Positions 7,316-14,988 of a stretch of 64,000 nucleotides of DNA are shown here, piece by piece (within the stretch, counting starts at the first letter, position 1; the number at the start of each line of letters is the position of its first letter). This DNA comes from Leifsonia sp. AK011. GTDB lineage: Bacteria; Actinomycetota; Actinomycetes; Actinomycetales; Microbacteriaceae. The notes beneath the pieces are model-generated. The model saw only the letters and a program-made list of their open reading frames with translations, was not told the DNA's origin and searched no databases. Both the position numbers and the translations under genes were made by a program. The stretch is from contig NZ_JACCCH010000001.1 of assembly GCF_013410945.1 (NCBI RefSeq), positions 744,001 to 808,000 on the forward strand. The letters are read 5' to 3'.

Positions 7316-7972
7316 ATGATCCGCGACCCGTTCGACGACCTGCTCGACCGTTCTGCACCAATGTCCGTTCCGGCGGAGAAGACCGACGTGGATGCCATGA
7401 TCGCGGACGCCCGGCGGTCAGCCACGCGACCGCTCCGCCCTCGCGTCCTGGTCGCGGTGGGTCTCGCGGCGGTCCTCACCTCCGGCGGGCTGGGCCTCGC
7501 CGCTGCCACCGACATCTTCTCGTGGGCGCCGTGGGCGAAGGAGCCGATCGGCGCTGTGCAGTTCACCATGGCGAATGGATTCCAGTGCGAGCTGCGCTAC
7601 ACGGGATACACGGGCGGCGAAGACCCGGCGTATGTCGGTGAGGTCAACAGCAGCCTGGAGAGCTGGTACCGATCAGCGGATATCCTCGCTGCGGTCGAGG
7701 CGAGGGTCCCCGCCAAGCTTGAGGAACTTGGGCCCATCGAGTTGCAGGCTGACGAGACCCTCGAGACCTTGCCGCCGGGCGAGGCCCAGCACCGAGAGTG
7801 GGCCCGTCAGTGGCTCGCCTGGGATCTCGCGATCAGCGATGCGGAGTGGGAGCATCTGGCGAGCGAGGGTTACCCGCCCGGAGACGATCGCATGGCCGGA
7901 AGCGAGCGGAATGGGCAGATCCAGTGTCTCGATGAGAACCAGGAGCTGTACAACCCCGGGGCCGGGTCGTGA
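7316..7972 (+). CDS. Putative anti-sigma-factor-like single-span membrane protein
   Basis: A 218-residue protein with a short cytoplasmic N-terminal domain (about residues 1-42), one membrane segment (VLVAVGLAAVLTSGGLGLAA, about 44-63) and an outer domain ending in a short Asn/Gly tail. The ATG has GGAGGA 5-7 nt upstream. Its stop overlaps the GTG of an ECF sigma factor gene by four bases (GTGA), and this coupling plus the topology suggest it controls that sigma factor. It shows no zinc-binding HxxxCxxC motif of the ZAS type. The gene order, regulator before sigma factor, is the reverse of the usual one. Confidence 0.55.
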   Translation: MIRDPFDDLLDRSAPMSVPAEKTDVDAMIADARRSATRPLRPRVLVAVGLAAVLTSGGLGLAAATDIFSWAPWAKEPIGAVQFTMANGFQCELRYTGYTGGEDPAYVGEVNSSLESWYRSADILAAVEARVPAKLEELGPIELQADETLETLPPGEAQHREWARQWLAWDLAISDAEWEHLASEGYPPGDDRMAGSERNGQIQCLDENQELYNPGAGS

Positions 7973-8463
7973 GACGCGATCACACGCGCATCACGACAGC
8001 ACTGCGCGAGACCGCACCGGACCTGCTCGCGTACTTGCAGCGACGGGCCGGACTGGATGACGCCCCCGATCTCCTCGGGGAGACCATGGTCGTAGCGTGG
8101 CGCCGAGTGGGCGACCTGCCGGATGACACCGAACAAGCACGCATGTGGCTCTTCGGAATCGCTCGCAACACGCTCTTCAATCATGCTCGTGGAGAGCGGC
8201 GTCGCTGGGCTCTGGCGGATCGCATCCGCGGGAACTCGGCGACGGACGCCGTTGCTCCTCCCGCTGACGACGGCGCCGAGATTCGAGACGCGATTGCGCG
8301 CCTCGACGTCGATCATCGCGAGCTCGTACAACTCGTCCACTGGGAACGGATGACGATTGCGCAGGCAGCGGGGCTCTTAGGAATCTCAGAGTCGACCGCT
8401 CGCACGCGCTACGCACGCGCGAAGGAGCAGTTGCGCGCTGCACTCGGGGTCCCGACGAGCTAG
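7969..8463 (+). CDS. ECF-type RNA polymerase sigma factor
   Basis: A 164-residue sigma-70-family protein with only regions 2 and 4, as in ECF sigma factors. Region 2 runs from about residue 22 and includes the DAPDLLGETMVVAWRR helix and the RMWLFGIARNTLFNHAR promoter-melting helix. Region 4 is at about residues 107-160, with the helix-turn-helix MTIAQAAGLLGISESTARTRYARAK. The GTG start overlaps the upstream stop, so expression depends on translation of the preceding membrane protein. The signal that releases the factor is unknown. Confidence 0.85.
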   Translation: MRRDHTRITTALRETAPDLLAYLQRRAGLDDAPDLLGETMVVAWRRVGDLPDDTEQARMWLFGIARNTLFNHARGERRRWALADRIRGNSATDAVAPPADDGAEIRDAIARLDVDHRELVQLVHWERMTIAQAAGLLGISESTARTRYARAKEQLRAALGVPTS

Positions 8464-8477
8464 GGCGCCTCGCGAGC

Positions 8478-8483
8478 TATCGT
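8478..8483 (+). promoter_or_regulatory. -10 box (TATCGT) before the 8491 gene
   Basis: TATCGT with 7 nt to the ATG at 8491. The AGAGG between them is too close to the ATG for a standard ribosome binding site. Confidence 0.4.
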
Positions 8484-8490
8484 TCAGAGG

Positions 8491-8868
8491 ATGAAACGCT
8501 CCGCGCCTCCCCGCCCGCACGAATACGGCCTGGCCGTTGTCGGCTGGACACTCGTCGCATCGTTCCTGTTGGTGATGCCGAGCTACTTTCTCGCGATTGG
8601 TGTTCAAGCCATCGGCGCGAGCACCGGCCTATGGGCGGGGGACCCGAACTCCAATGATGGAGAAGAGGTGTTCGCGACTTCGATCGGCCTCTTCTCGAGC
8701 ACGGTCATCCTCGGTGGGCTTCTCTGGCTACTGCTCGGTGTCCGCAAACGGTACGGCGTGACATCCGCACTACCGGCGGTCATCGGCATGCTCGTGTTGA
8801 TCGCCGGGTACATCTGCCTCTGGGCGATCCTGTTCCAGCCGGTCGAGGTGTCCCAGTCGGTCTACTAG
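8491..8868 (+). CDS. Three-helix membrane protein of unknown function
   Basis: A 125-residue hydrophobic protein with likely membrane helices at about residues 13-37, 66-86 and 94-114. There is a polar outer loop with GDPNSNDGEE between the first two. No motif or family is recognised. It follows the sigma factor gene by 27 nt but seems to have its own -10 box. It converges on the metallo-beta-lactamase-fold gene, with a small GGCGCC-centred palindrome in the 13-nt gap. Confidence 0.6.
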   Translation: MKRSAPPRPHEYGLAVVGWTLVASFLLVMPSYFLAIGVQAIGASTGLWAGDPNSNDGEEVFATSIGLFSSTVILGGLLWLLLGVRKRYGVTSALPAVIGMLVLIAGYICLWAILFQPVEVSQSVY

Positions 8869-8881
8869 AGCGGCGCCGGCG

Positions 8882-9694
8882 CTAGTTCGAGTTGCGGCGC
8901 TCCGCCAGAGTGATGGCCTGCCACTCGTAGACGCCAGGGAGCCAGTCAGCGCCGTAGGCGGCGGTCGGGCTGAGGCGCGGGTCATCCGGAGTCCGTCCGT
9001 CGCGCAGCGCGAGCATGTACTCGCGGTCGAGCGCGATGCGATCCCGGATGTCGCGGCCCACCGACCCGTGGCCGGGGATGACGATGTCCACCTCATCCGC
9101 CACGCCCTCCAGCACATCCAGCCCAGCGAGGTAGACGCCGACCGGGTCGGCAACCTGCAGGTCCGGGAACGGCATCAGGATGTCCGAGAGCATGTCGCCC
9201 GCGACGAGAACCCGCTGCTCCTCCAGCAGGAGCGCCGCGTGCCCCTGGGCGTGGGCGGGGTGCTCGATGATGCGCACGCGCAGCCCGTCCCACGGAATCT
9301 CGGTGGCTCCCGCGGGCAGCGCAGTGATGAGGCCGAACCGATCCAGCGACATCTCATCGAGGATCTCCGGCGGCAACCCTTCGGCGACTTCCGCCCTCCA
9401 GTCCGGCTTCGAGAGGAGGTCCCGCATGAATGCTGCTCCATCGACGGTGCCGTACCGGGGCGCGTCGCCGAGCTCCGGATGCCACAGCACGTGGTCCCAG
9501 TCGGGGTGCGTCGAGAATCCGGCCACAACAGGCTGACCCAACTCGCGGAGGTCGCTCGCGAGACAGGCCATCTCCGCGTCCGTGATTCCCGGATCCACCA
9601 GCAAGACACCGGTCGGCCCCAGCACGACGATCGTGTTGTTCTGCAGCAGTTCGCTCTGGTGCACCAGAACGCCCTTCGCGACTTCCCTCAGCAT
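8882..9694 (-). CDS. Metallo-beta-lactamase-fold hydrolase
   Basis: A 270-residue MBL-fold protein. The first metal motif reads HPDWDH rather than the canonical HxHxDH, so the second histidine is an aspartate. The later ligands are visible as HAQGH, the Asp of GDMLSD and the final His of PGHG. This points to an altered but possibly working dinuclear site. The family includes glyoxalase II-like thioesterases, lactonases and quorum-signal hydrolases; the substrate is unknown. A GGAG site precedes the ATG. It is divergent from the copper cluster, with 214 nt between the starts. Confidence 0.8.
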   Translation of the reverse strand: MLREVAKGVLVHQSELLQNNTIVVLGPTGVLLVDPGITDAEMACLASDLRELGQPVVAGFSTHPDWDHVLWHPELGDAPRYGTVDGAAFMRDLLSKPDWRAEVAEGLPPEILDEMSLDRFGLITALPAGATEIPWDGLRVRIIEHPAHAQGHAALLLEEQRVLVAGDMLSDILMPFPDLQVADPVGVYLAGLDVLEGVADEVDIVIPGHGSVGRDIRDRIALDREYMLALRDGRTPDDPRLSPTAAYGADWLPGVYEWQAITLAERRNSN

Positions 9695-9743
9695 GGCTGC
9701 TCCGTCCGATCGATTCGAGAACAGACTGCCCTACCGCGACCCC

Positions 9744-9762
9744 ATGTGTACAGCGTTTACAT
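9744..9762. promoter_or_regulatory. Candidate operator dyad upstream of the copper cluster
   Basis: Imperfect 19-bp dyad ATGTGTA-CAGCG-TTTACAT between the MBL gene and the His-rich membrane protein gene. The TGTA...TACA half-sites recall sites of copper repressors of the CopY type. No such repressor gene is in the window, so this is a guess from symmetry and position. Confidence 0.3.
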
Positions 9763-9908
9763 CAAGGAACCTTCTCTCCCGCGAACGTGATGTGGATGTA
9801 TCCACCGAACGGGCGGCCCGGTACCTGCACTCCAGCGCCCCGGGAGAGCGTGCGCAATTCCTCCACGACTGCAACAATGTCCTCGTGGTGATCTCAAGGG
9901 CGACACAC

Positions 9909-10472
9909 GTGGCAAAGGGGCTGTCTGCAGCCGCCATCGCCACGTTCGTTGCGCTTTTCGGTCACGTTGCCGGTGGTGGTGACATCCCCGGAGTCTGGGG
10001 CTTCGTGGCACCCCTCGTGCTGTCAGCGGCCGTGTGCGTGCTGATCGCCGGTCGAAAGCTCTCCCTTGTGCGACTCGCGATGTCGGTGCTGGTCTCGCAG
10101 GTCCTCTTCCACTTCTTGTTCGTGCTCGGCGGTAGCAGCAGCGGCACCGCCGTGGCCAGCACGCACGAGCACCACGGCACGACCGCCACGCTCGTCGTCT
10201 CCCATGCAACGACGTCGATGGGTGTGGGCCACGTGCTTGCGGCCGTGGTCACCATCGCCGCGCTCTACTTCGGGGAGCGCGTCATCCGCTCGCTCGCCCG
10301 CATCGTCCGTCTTCTCGCGGCACGGATGCTGCGTCCCTTCGCCGTCCCGGCCCCCTCCACGATCGCACCCGCGGCCGCCGTACCCGCCGCCTGGCGCATC
10401 TTCACCCCTCTCGCGCTGGATCACGCGGCCTCCACAGCGCCGCGTCGCGGTCCGCCCGCGTTCGCTGCCTGA
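9909..10472 (+). CDS. His-rich polytopic membrane protein, copper-cluster associated
   Basis: About 187 residues with predicted membrane helices near residues 5-22, 27-45, 51-70 and 98-115. The loop between helices 3 and 4 holds a THEHHG motif and another His (SHATTSMGVGH), plausible metal ligands. The C-terminal third is basic, then Ala/Pro-rich, and probably cytoplasmic. The GTG start at 9909 has AAGGG 8 nt upstream; in-frame starts further up give an unlikely polar leader. Its place as first gene before copC and a PCu(A)C protein suggests a role in copper handling, but no family is recognised. Confidence 0.55.
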   Translation: MAKGLSAAAIATFVALFGHVAGGGDIPGVWGFVAPLVLSAAVCVLIAGRKLSLVRLAMSVLVSQVLFHFLFVLGGSSSGTAVASTHEHHGTTATLVVSHATTSMGVGHVLAAVVTIAALYFGERVIRSLARIVRLLAARMLRPFAVPAPSTIAPAAAVPAAWRIFTPLALDHAASTAPRRGPPAFAA

Positions 10473-10585
10473 ACCTCTTCCCCGGCGCGCTCCCGCGCCA
10501 CTTCCCTGTGCCGTAGCGGCGCCCTCGTGCGCTGCCGCAGCACCGTTGCGCGTGCCGCACGCGACGCGCGCAGTGAGGTACTTCC

Positions 10586-11179
10586 ATGCGTACGCTTTAT
10601 CCCCTTCTGGTCGGTTCAGTGCTGGCGGTGGCGATCACCCTCACGGGTGCCTCCGCGGCCAGCGCTCACGACGACCTCATCTCCAGCTCGCCCGCACCGG
10701 GTGAGCAGCTTGCCTCCGCGCCCGCGGAGATCAGGTTGGAGTTCGCCAGCGACATCATGAGCATCGGCGCGAACATCATGGTCATCGATGAGACGGGAAA
10801 GGACTGGGCGTCAGCCGAGCCCGTTCTCGCCGGTACGACGGCCACAGTGGCGCTCGAGCCGGACATGCCGGAGGCCGGGTATCAGGTGCGTTGGCAGGTC
10901 GTGGGCTCTGACGGGCATCCGACGAGCGGCTTCGTTCCGTTCACGATCGGTGACGCGAAGCCCATGGGGTTGGCGGCCACCGACGACACCGCGCCGGTGC
11001 CGCAAACAGCCACAACACAGGTTCAGGCAACGACGGAGATCAACCCGGTGCTCCGGGTCGTCCTCCTGGGAGCAACGGGCGCCGTCGTGGCGCTCGGTGT
11101 GCTCCTTCTCATCCACTTCCTCCGTCGGCGCACGGCCCCGAGCCGCGCCGACGCCCACTCGACCCCCACGGGCGAGTGA
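10586..11179 (+). CDS. copC: Copper resistance protein CopC (membrane-anchored form)
   Basis: A 197-residue protein. The signal peptide ends ASAAS-A, so cleavage after residue 27 leaves His28 as the mature N-terminus (HDDLISSSPAPGE), which with the later His at about 110 in SDGHPTSG forms the Cu(II) site of CopC proteins. The beta-barrel core (IRLEFASDIMSIGANIMVID) is typical. A C-terminal membrane helix (about residues 155-178) and basic tail anchor it, as in actinobacterial CopC. The partner CopD is absent; the preceding His-rich membrane protein may stand in for it (inference). Next gene starts 26 nt later. Confidence 0.88.
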   Translation: MRTLYPLLVGSVLAVAITLTGASAASAHDDLISSSPAPGEQLASAPAEIRLEFASDIMSIGANIMVIDETGKDWASAEPVLAGTTATVALEPDMPEAGYQVRWQVVGSDGHPTSGFVPFTIGDAKPMGLAATDDTAPVPQTATTQVQATTEINPVLRVVLLGATGAVVALGVLLLIHFLRRRTAPSRADAHSTPTGE

Positions 11180-11205
11180 ACAGAACTCGAAAGGCACTAC
11201 CCACA

Positions 11206-11745
11206 ATGAACACCAAGACAACCTCCACCCTCGCGGGTATCGCGATCGCGCTCCTCGCCCTCGCCGGTTGTGCGCCAGCGACGGATGCCGCGACCGACGT
11301 ACCCGCCGGTGCAACCCAGGCGGACTCCGTCGTCATCTCCGATGCCTGGGTGAAGTCGGCGGAGGAGGGGATGTCGGCAGCCTTCGGCATCCTCGAGAAC
11401 TCCGGCACGGCGGATGCGGTCGTCATCTCCGCCGCGACCGAGGCGTCGCCCATGATCGAACTCCACGAGACGGTGGAGAACGACAGCGGCGAGATGGTCA
11501 TGCAGCAGAAGGAGGGCGGCTTCGTCATCCCCGCGGGTTCCAGCTTCGCGCTCGAGCCGGGCGGCAACCACATCATGCTCATGGGCCTGGCCGCCCCGCT
11601 CGCCGCTGGCGAGGAGGTCAGCTTCACGCTCACGTTCGAGGACGGCTCCGAGTACACGTTCACCGCGCCCGTGAAGGACTACTCGGGTGCGAACGAGAAC
11701 TACGAGGGCGGCGACGACATGGACATGGAGATGAACGGCGAATGA
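11206..11745 (+). CDS. PCu(A)C-type copper chaperone, lipoprotein
   Basis: A 179-residue protein. The lipobox LLALAGC gives a lipid-anchored protein outside the membrane. The PCu(A)C copper-binding pattern is visible: M and H in SPMIELHETVEN, then M at about residue 98, and the HIMLMGL motif at about residue 124, matching H(M)x10Mx21HxM. Such proteins carry Cu(I) to cytochrome oxidase or other cuproenzymes. The acidic, Met-rich tail (DDMDMEMNGE) may add further copper affinity. An in-frame start at 11176 exists, but the ATG at 11206 directly precedes the signal sequence. It overlaps the DyP gene by 4 nt (ATGA). Confidence 0.85.
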   Translation: MNTKTTSTLAGIAIALLALAGCAPATDAATDVPAGATQADSVVISDAWVKSAEEGMSAAFGILENSGTADAVVISAATEASPMIELHETVENDSGEMVMQQKEGGFVIPAGSSFALEPGGNHIMLMGLAAPLAAGEEVSFTLTFEDGSEYTFTAPVKDYSGANENYEGGDDMDMEMNGE

Positions 11746-12962
11746 GTAAGGACCAGGGCAAGGGCTCTGGTCGGTTCGTCCCGACCCGGCGGCAGTTCCT
11801 CCTCGGAGGGGCTGTCGCCGGTGTCGGCGCGGCTGCGGCGATCGGTGCCGACCTCGCGCTCAACCAGCCACCCGCACCCGAGGCGGCGCCCGCGCTCAAC
11901 GGGCCGGAGACCGTGCCCTTCTACGGCGCCCACCAGGCCGGCGTCGACACCGCAGCCCAGGCCCACGCCACCTTCGTCGCGCTCGACCTGCACGACGACG
12001 TGGACCGCGAAGCCCTCCGCCGGCTCATGCGCATCCTCACGGGGGATGCAGCGCGCCTCACTCAGGGCGTCGAAGCCCTCGCCGATTCGGAGCCGGAGCT
12101 CGCCCTCGTCCCCGCTCGGCTGACCGTCACCTTCGGTTTCGGCCCGGGCTTCGTTGCGCGCGCGGGTGCGTCGGGCCCGACGTGGCTCCGCGCACTCCCC
12201 GCCTTCAGCATCGACCAGCTCCAGCCCGAGTTCACCGACGGCGACCTGCTCCTCCAGATCGCTGCCGACGATTCCCTGACCGTCGCCCACGCCACGCGCA
12301 TGCTCCTCAAGGACACGCGCAGCTTCGCCGAGGTGCGGTGGGTGCAGCACGGCTTCCGCCGTGCGTACGGGTCGGAGCGGCCGGGCACAACCATGCGCAA
12401 CCTCTTCGGCCAGGTCGACGGCACCACGAACGTCCAACCCGGCACGGAGGACTTCGACAGCGTGGTGTGGGCGTCGGGTGGCTGGCTCGCGGGCGGCACG
12501 AGTGCTGTCATCCGTCGCATCCGTATGAACCTCGACAAGTGGGACGAACTCGACCGCAGCGGGCGCGAGCAGTCGGTGGGGCGCACCCTCTCGAATGGCG
12601 CTCCGCTCACGGGAGCGAACGAGTTCGACGAGCCGGACTTCGACGCGAAGACGGCGATCGGGTTCCCCGTGATCCCCGACTTCTCGCATATGAAGCGTGC
12701 GCGAACGGATGACCCGGCCCAGCGCATCTTCCGTCGTGGCTACAACTACGACGAGAGGCCGTCCGGCTCCTCCGTCTCGGAATCGGGGCTCCTCTTCGTC
12801 TCGTTCCAGGCCGACGTGGACGCGCAGTTCGTGCCGATCCAGCAGCGCCTGTCGGACCTCGACCTGCTCAACGAGTGGACGACGCCGATCGGTTCGGCTG
12901 TCTTCGCGATCCCTCCGGGCTGCGCCGAGGGTGGCTACATCGGGGAGACGCTGCTCGCGTAG
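11742..12962 (+). CDS. Tat-exported Dyp-type haem peroxidase
   Basis: A 406-residue DyP-family peroxidase (EfeB-like). The twin-arginine signal TRRQFLLGG at residues 16-24, followed by a hydrophobic stretch, sends the folded haem protein out of the cell. The family motif GxxDG is present as FGQVDGTTN near residue 222. The likely proximal haem His is in FSHMKRA near residue 314, and the distal Arg in RRGYNYDE. EfeB usually sits in an iron-uptake efeUOB operon; here it is the last gene of a copper cluster, coupled to the PCu(A)C gene. A much longer open frame upstream is not coding. Confidence 0.9.
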   Translation: MSKDQGKGSGRFVPTRRQFLLGGAVAGVGAAAAIGADLALNQPPAPEAAPALNGPETVPFYGAHQAGVDTAAQAHATFVALDLHDDVDREALRRLMRILTGDAARLTQGVEALADSEPELALVPARLTVTFGFGPGFVARAGASGPTWLRALPAFSIDQLQPEFTDGDLLLQIAADDSLTVAHATRMLLKDTRSFAEVRWVQHGFRRAYGSERPGTTMRNLFGQVDGTTNVQPGTEDFDSVVWASGGWLAGGTSAVIRRIRMNLDKWDELDRSGREQSVGRTLSNGAPLTGANEFDEPDFDAKTAIGFPVIPDFSHMKRARTDDPAQRIFRRGYNYDERPSGSSVSESGLLFVSFQADVDAQFVPIQQRLSDLDLLNEWTTPIGSAVFAIPPGCAEGGYIGETLLA

Positions 12963-12978
12963 GCCCCGCTTCGAGACC

Positions 12979-13021
12979 GCAGTTGCGGCCGGTCAACCCG
13001 ACTCGGACCGGTCGCAACTGC
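12979..13021. terminator. Hairpin terminator between the DyP gene and the 13050 gene
   Basis: A 16-bp stem with one G-T pair (arms 12979-12994 and 13006-13021, starting GCAGTTGCG) and an 11-nt loop. No T-run, as is frequent in actinobacteria. It serves two convergent genes. Confidence 0.65.
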
Positions 13022-13049
13022 CCTCTCGCGCGAACGGAAGCAGACCGCG

Positions 13050-13325
13050 TCAGGCGCACGCGGTCTCGGCGAGTCGCGCACCGGGAGTGTCCGTGCGGCG
13101 TTCGGCGAGTTCGTTGACGCTCTCCTCGAGGGAGCCGAAGTAGTAGCGACGGCCGGGCTCACCCAGCACAGTCACCTCGTAGGTCGCACCCACAAGTTCA
13201 ACGAAGCCGAGAAGGGCAAGACCGTCGCGCTCTGCCTTCGTGGGGTCGCTGATGCGCCACTCGCGCTCGGAGATGGCGATGACCTCGACCGGTGAGACCT
13301 GGTCGAGGGGGGTGAGTGACTGCAT
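13050..13325 (-). CDS. Small conserved-looking protein of unknown function
   Basis: A 91-residue soluble protein. The centre (VIAISEREWRISDP...GFVELVGATYEVTVLG) looks like a small beta-sheet domain, and the end is polar and acidic. No motif is recognised. The ATG at 13325 has AAGGA about 11 nt upstream. It has the same third-position GC bias as its neighbours, which supports real coding. It is convergent to the copper cluster and divergent from the alarmone synthetase gene. Confidence 0.55.
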   Translation of the reverse strand: MQSLTPLDQVSPVEVIAISEREWRISDPTKAERDGLALLGFVELVGATYEVTVLGEPGRRYYFGSLEESVNELAERRTDTPGARLAETACA

Positions 13326-13474
13326 GGTGCGTGCGTCCTTTCTGGGCGGCTCGGGGCCCCGTTGTCCCGTGCATCCACGCTACGTGCCACCCCCGTCACT
13401 CGTCTCGGGGTTGACAAAGGCGCGGAGGTCGGTTCCCGGATCACGTCTCTCGGCCACTGGAAAGGTTCGATCGG

Positions 13475-13480
13475 TACCCT
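13475..13480 (+). promoter_or_regulatory. -10 box (TACCCT) before the alarmone synthetase
   Basis: TACCCT with 7 nt to the ATG at 13488. This favours that ATG over the longer open frame starting at 13362. Confidence 0.45.
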
Positions 13481-13487
13481 ACGATCG

Positions 13488-14210
13488 ATGACCGATTCAA
13501 CGGGCTCGCTCGTGCCCTCGCCCCAACGACCTACGCCTGCTCCGGTGGTGCTACCACCGTCCGCGGACGCCGTGGCCTTCCCGCCGCACCTGCGGCAGCT
13601 GCGTGACGAGGTGCAGCAGTTCCTGCTCGAGTACGAGTTCGGCCTGCGGGAGATCGAGACGAAGATCTCGATCCTCCGGGACGAGTTCCAGCAGATGCAC
13701 GAGTACAACCCGATCGAGCACGTCACCAGCAGGGTGAAGTCGATCGACAGCGTTCTCGACAAGATCCGTCGAAAGAACCTCTCGCTTGATCTCGTCACCA
13801 TGCGTCGGGAGATCACCGACATCGCGGGTCTCCGCGTCACGTGCAGCTTCACGGGCGACGTCTACCGCCTGTTCGAACTCCTCACCCAGCAGGACGACAT
13901 CCGGCTCCTCGCGGTGAAGGATTACATCGCTGAGCCCAAGGAGAACGGGTACAAGAGCCTCCACGCGATCGTGGAGGTGCCGGTCTTCCTCTCCTCTGGG
14001 CGCGTCGGGGTGATCGTCGAGGTGCAGTTCCGCACCATCGCCATGGACTTCTGGGCGAGCCTCGAACACAAGATCTTCTACAAGTACCGCGAGCAGGTAC
14101 CCGAGCGGCTGAGCGAGGAGCTGCGGGATGCCGCGGTCTCCGCCGCCGAACTCGACGCGAGGATGGAACGCCTCCATCGCGAACTCCACGGGGATGACAC
14201 GTCCAGCTAG
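13488..14210 (+). CDS. Small alarmone synthetase, (p)ppGpp synthetase (RelA/SpoT domain only)
   Basis: A 240-residue protein with a stand-alone RelA/SpoT synthetase domain. It moves pyrophosphate from ATP to GTP or GDP, making the stringent-response alarmone. Motifs in order: TDIAGLRVTC, KDYIAEPKENGYKSLH, the EVQFRT strand with its catalytic Glu, and MDFWASLEHKIFYKY. No HD hydrolase, TGS or ACT domain is present, which separates it from full-length Rel. The first 30 residues are Pro-rich and probably disordered. The usual regulation of such enzymes is transcriptional; here a leaderless start is likely. Confidence 0.9.
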   Translation: MTDSTGSLVPSPQRPTPAPVVLPPSADAVAFPPHLRQLRDEVQQFLLEYEFGLREIETKISILRDEFQQMHEYNPIEHVTSRVKSIDSVLDKIRRKNLSLDLVTMRREITDIAGLRVTCSFTGDVYRLFELLTQQDDIRLLAVKDYIAEPKENGYKSLHAIVEVPVFLSSGRVGVIVEVQFRTIAMDFWASLEHKIFYKYREQVPERLSEELRDAAVSAAELDARMERLHRELHGDDTSS

Positions 14211-14305
14211 GTCAGCAGGTATCTCGCGTCAACCCCTATCGGATATCTCCCGGGCGGAGTCACCATGGACAATGACGCCAAATACTTCGGCAGGCAGGGG
14301 GCACG

Positions 14306-14644
14306 GTGAAGCTCGTGACTTTCGGTGAGAGGCGACTCTTCCTCGGCGACGAAGCGGCCGACGCGCTCACGAGGTACGCGGCGACGCTTGCCGCTCGCGG
14401 GGCTGCGGACACCGTGACTCTCAACGTGATCGGCTCAGACGGTCACGCCGTTGCTGCGACACTCGTGCTCAACCAGGGTGTCGCACTCATCGCGGAGTCG
14501 GCTGCGTACTCCTTCGACGAGCCCGACAACTCCGATGCGGTCGCCTACATGGTCCAGGAGACGGGCGTGCAGCGGGCGCGGAGCTCCAACACGCTGACCC
14601 AACAGGAGGTCGACGAGTACCGCGACTTCTTCGGAGATATCTGA
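14306..14644 (+). CDS. Small hypothetical protein
   Basis: A 112-residue soluble protein with a GTG start preceded by GGGGG at 6-10 nt. The first part (KLVTFGERRLFLGDEAADALTRYAATL) is a strand-helix unit. The middle resembles a beta-sheet (DTVTLNVIGSDGHAVAATLVL), and the end is polar and acidic. It could be a small nucleotide or metabolite-binding domain, but I recognise no family. It stands between the alarmone synthetase and csbD, and a 7-bp hairpin follows its stop. Confidence 0.6.
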   Translation: MKLVTFGERRLFLGDEAADALTRYAATLAARGAADTVTLNVIGSDGHAVAATLVLNQGVALIAESAAYSFDEPDNSDAVAYMVQETGVQRARSSNTLTQQEVDEYRDFFGDI

Positions 14645-14666
14645 CTCGCAGCGCCCTCGTCCGACC

Positions 14667-14688
14667 GGGTAGCCCTTGATCGCTACCC
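14667..14688 (+). terminator. Weak hairpin after the 14306 gene
   Basis: GGGTAGC and GCTACCC form a 7-bp stem with an 8-nt loop, 23 nt after the stop; no T-run. Confidence 0.35.
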
Positions 14689-14758
14689 CGTCAACCCCCT
14701 TCACACGGCGCCCGATGGGGTCTGGACTGGAGTGAACACAAGGGAAGGGAACACCACC

Positions 14759-14929
14759 ATGGGTGCAGACGACAAGATCAAGAACACCGCGCAGGACCTC
14801 GGCGGCAAGGCCAAGGAGACCGCGGGCAAGGTCACCGACAACGAGCGTCTCGAGGCCGAGGGCAAGGCCGATCAGGCCGAAGCGAACCTCAAGCAGGCCG
14901 GCGAGAACGTCAAGGACGCCTTCCGCTGA
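14759..14929 (+). CDS. CsbD-family stress protein
   Basis: A 56-residue, highly charged protein. The pattern MGADDKIKNTAQDLGGKAKE...DNERLEAEGKADQAEAN is that of the CsbD family, small hydrophilic proteins induced by general stress in many bacteria, with unknown biochemical role. The ATG at 14759 has AGGGAAGGGA 8 nt upstream; the in-frame ATG at 14732 lacks one. It is a single gene closed by a strong hairpin. Confidence 0.88.
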   Translation: MGADDKIKNTAQDLGGKAKETAGKVTDNERLEAEGKADQAEANLKQAGENVKDAFR

Positions 14930-14938
14930 TCGATTCCC

Positions 14939-14978
14939 ACGACGGGCTGCGCTGGAATATCCCGGCGCAGCCCGTCGT
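14939..14978 (+). terminator. Terminator of csbD
   Basis: A perfect 14-bp stem (arms 14939-14952 and 14965-14978, ACGACGGGCTGCGC) with a 12-nt loop and a TTGT tail. It reaches to within 10 nt of the next start codon, so it could also limit entry to that gene's ribosome binding region. Confidence 0.75.
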
Positions 14979-14988
14979 TGTCGTGGTC

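Noticed and set aside
10788-11741. 318-residue upstream extension of the DyP frame
   Set aside because: It overlaps copC and the PCu(A)C gene in another frame and is Arg/Pro-rich without motifs; the Tat signal begins right after the ATG at 11742.
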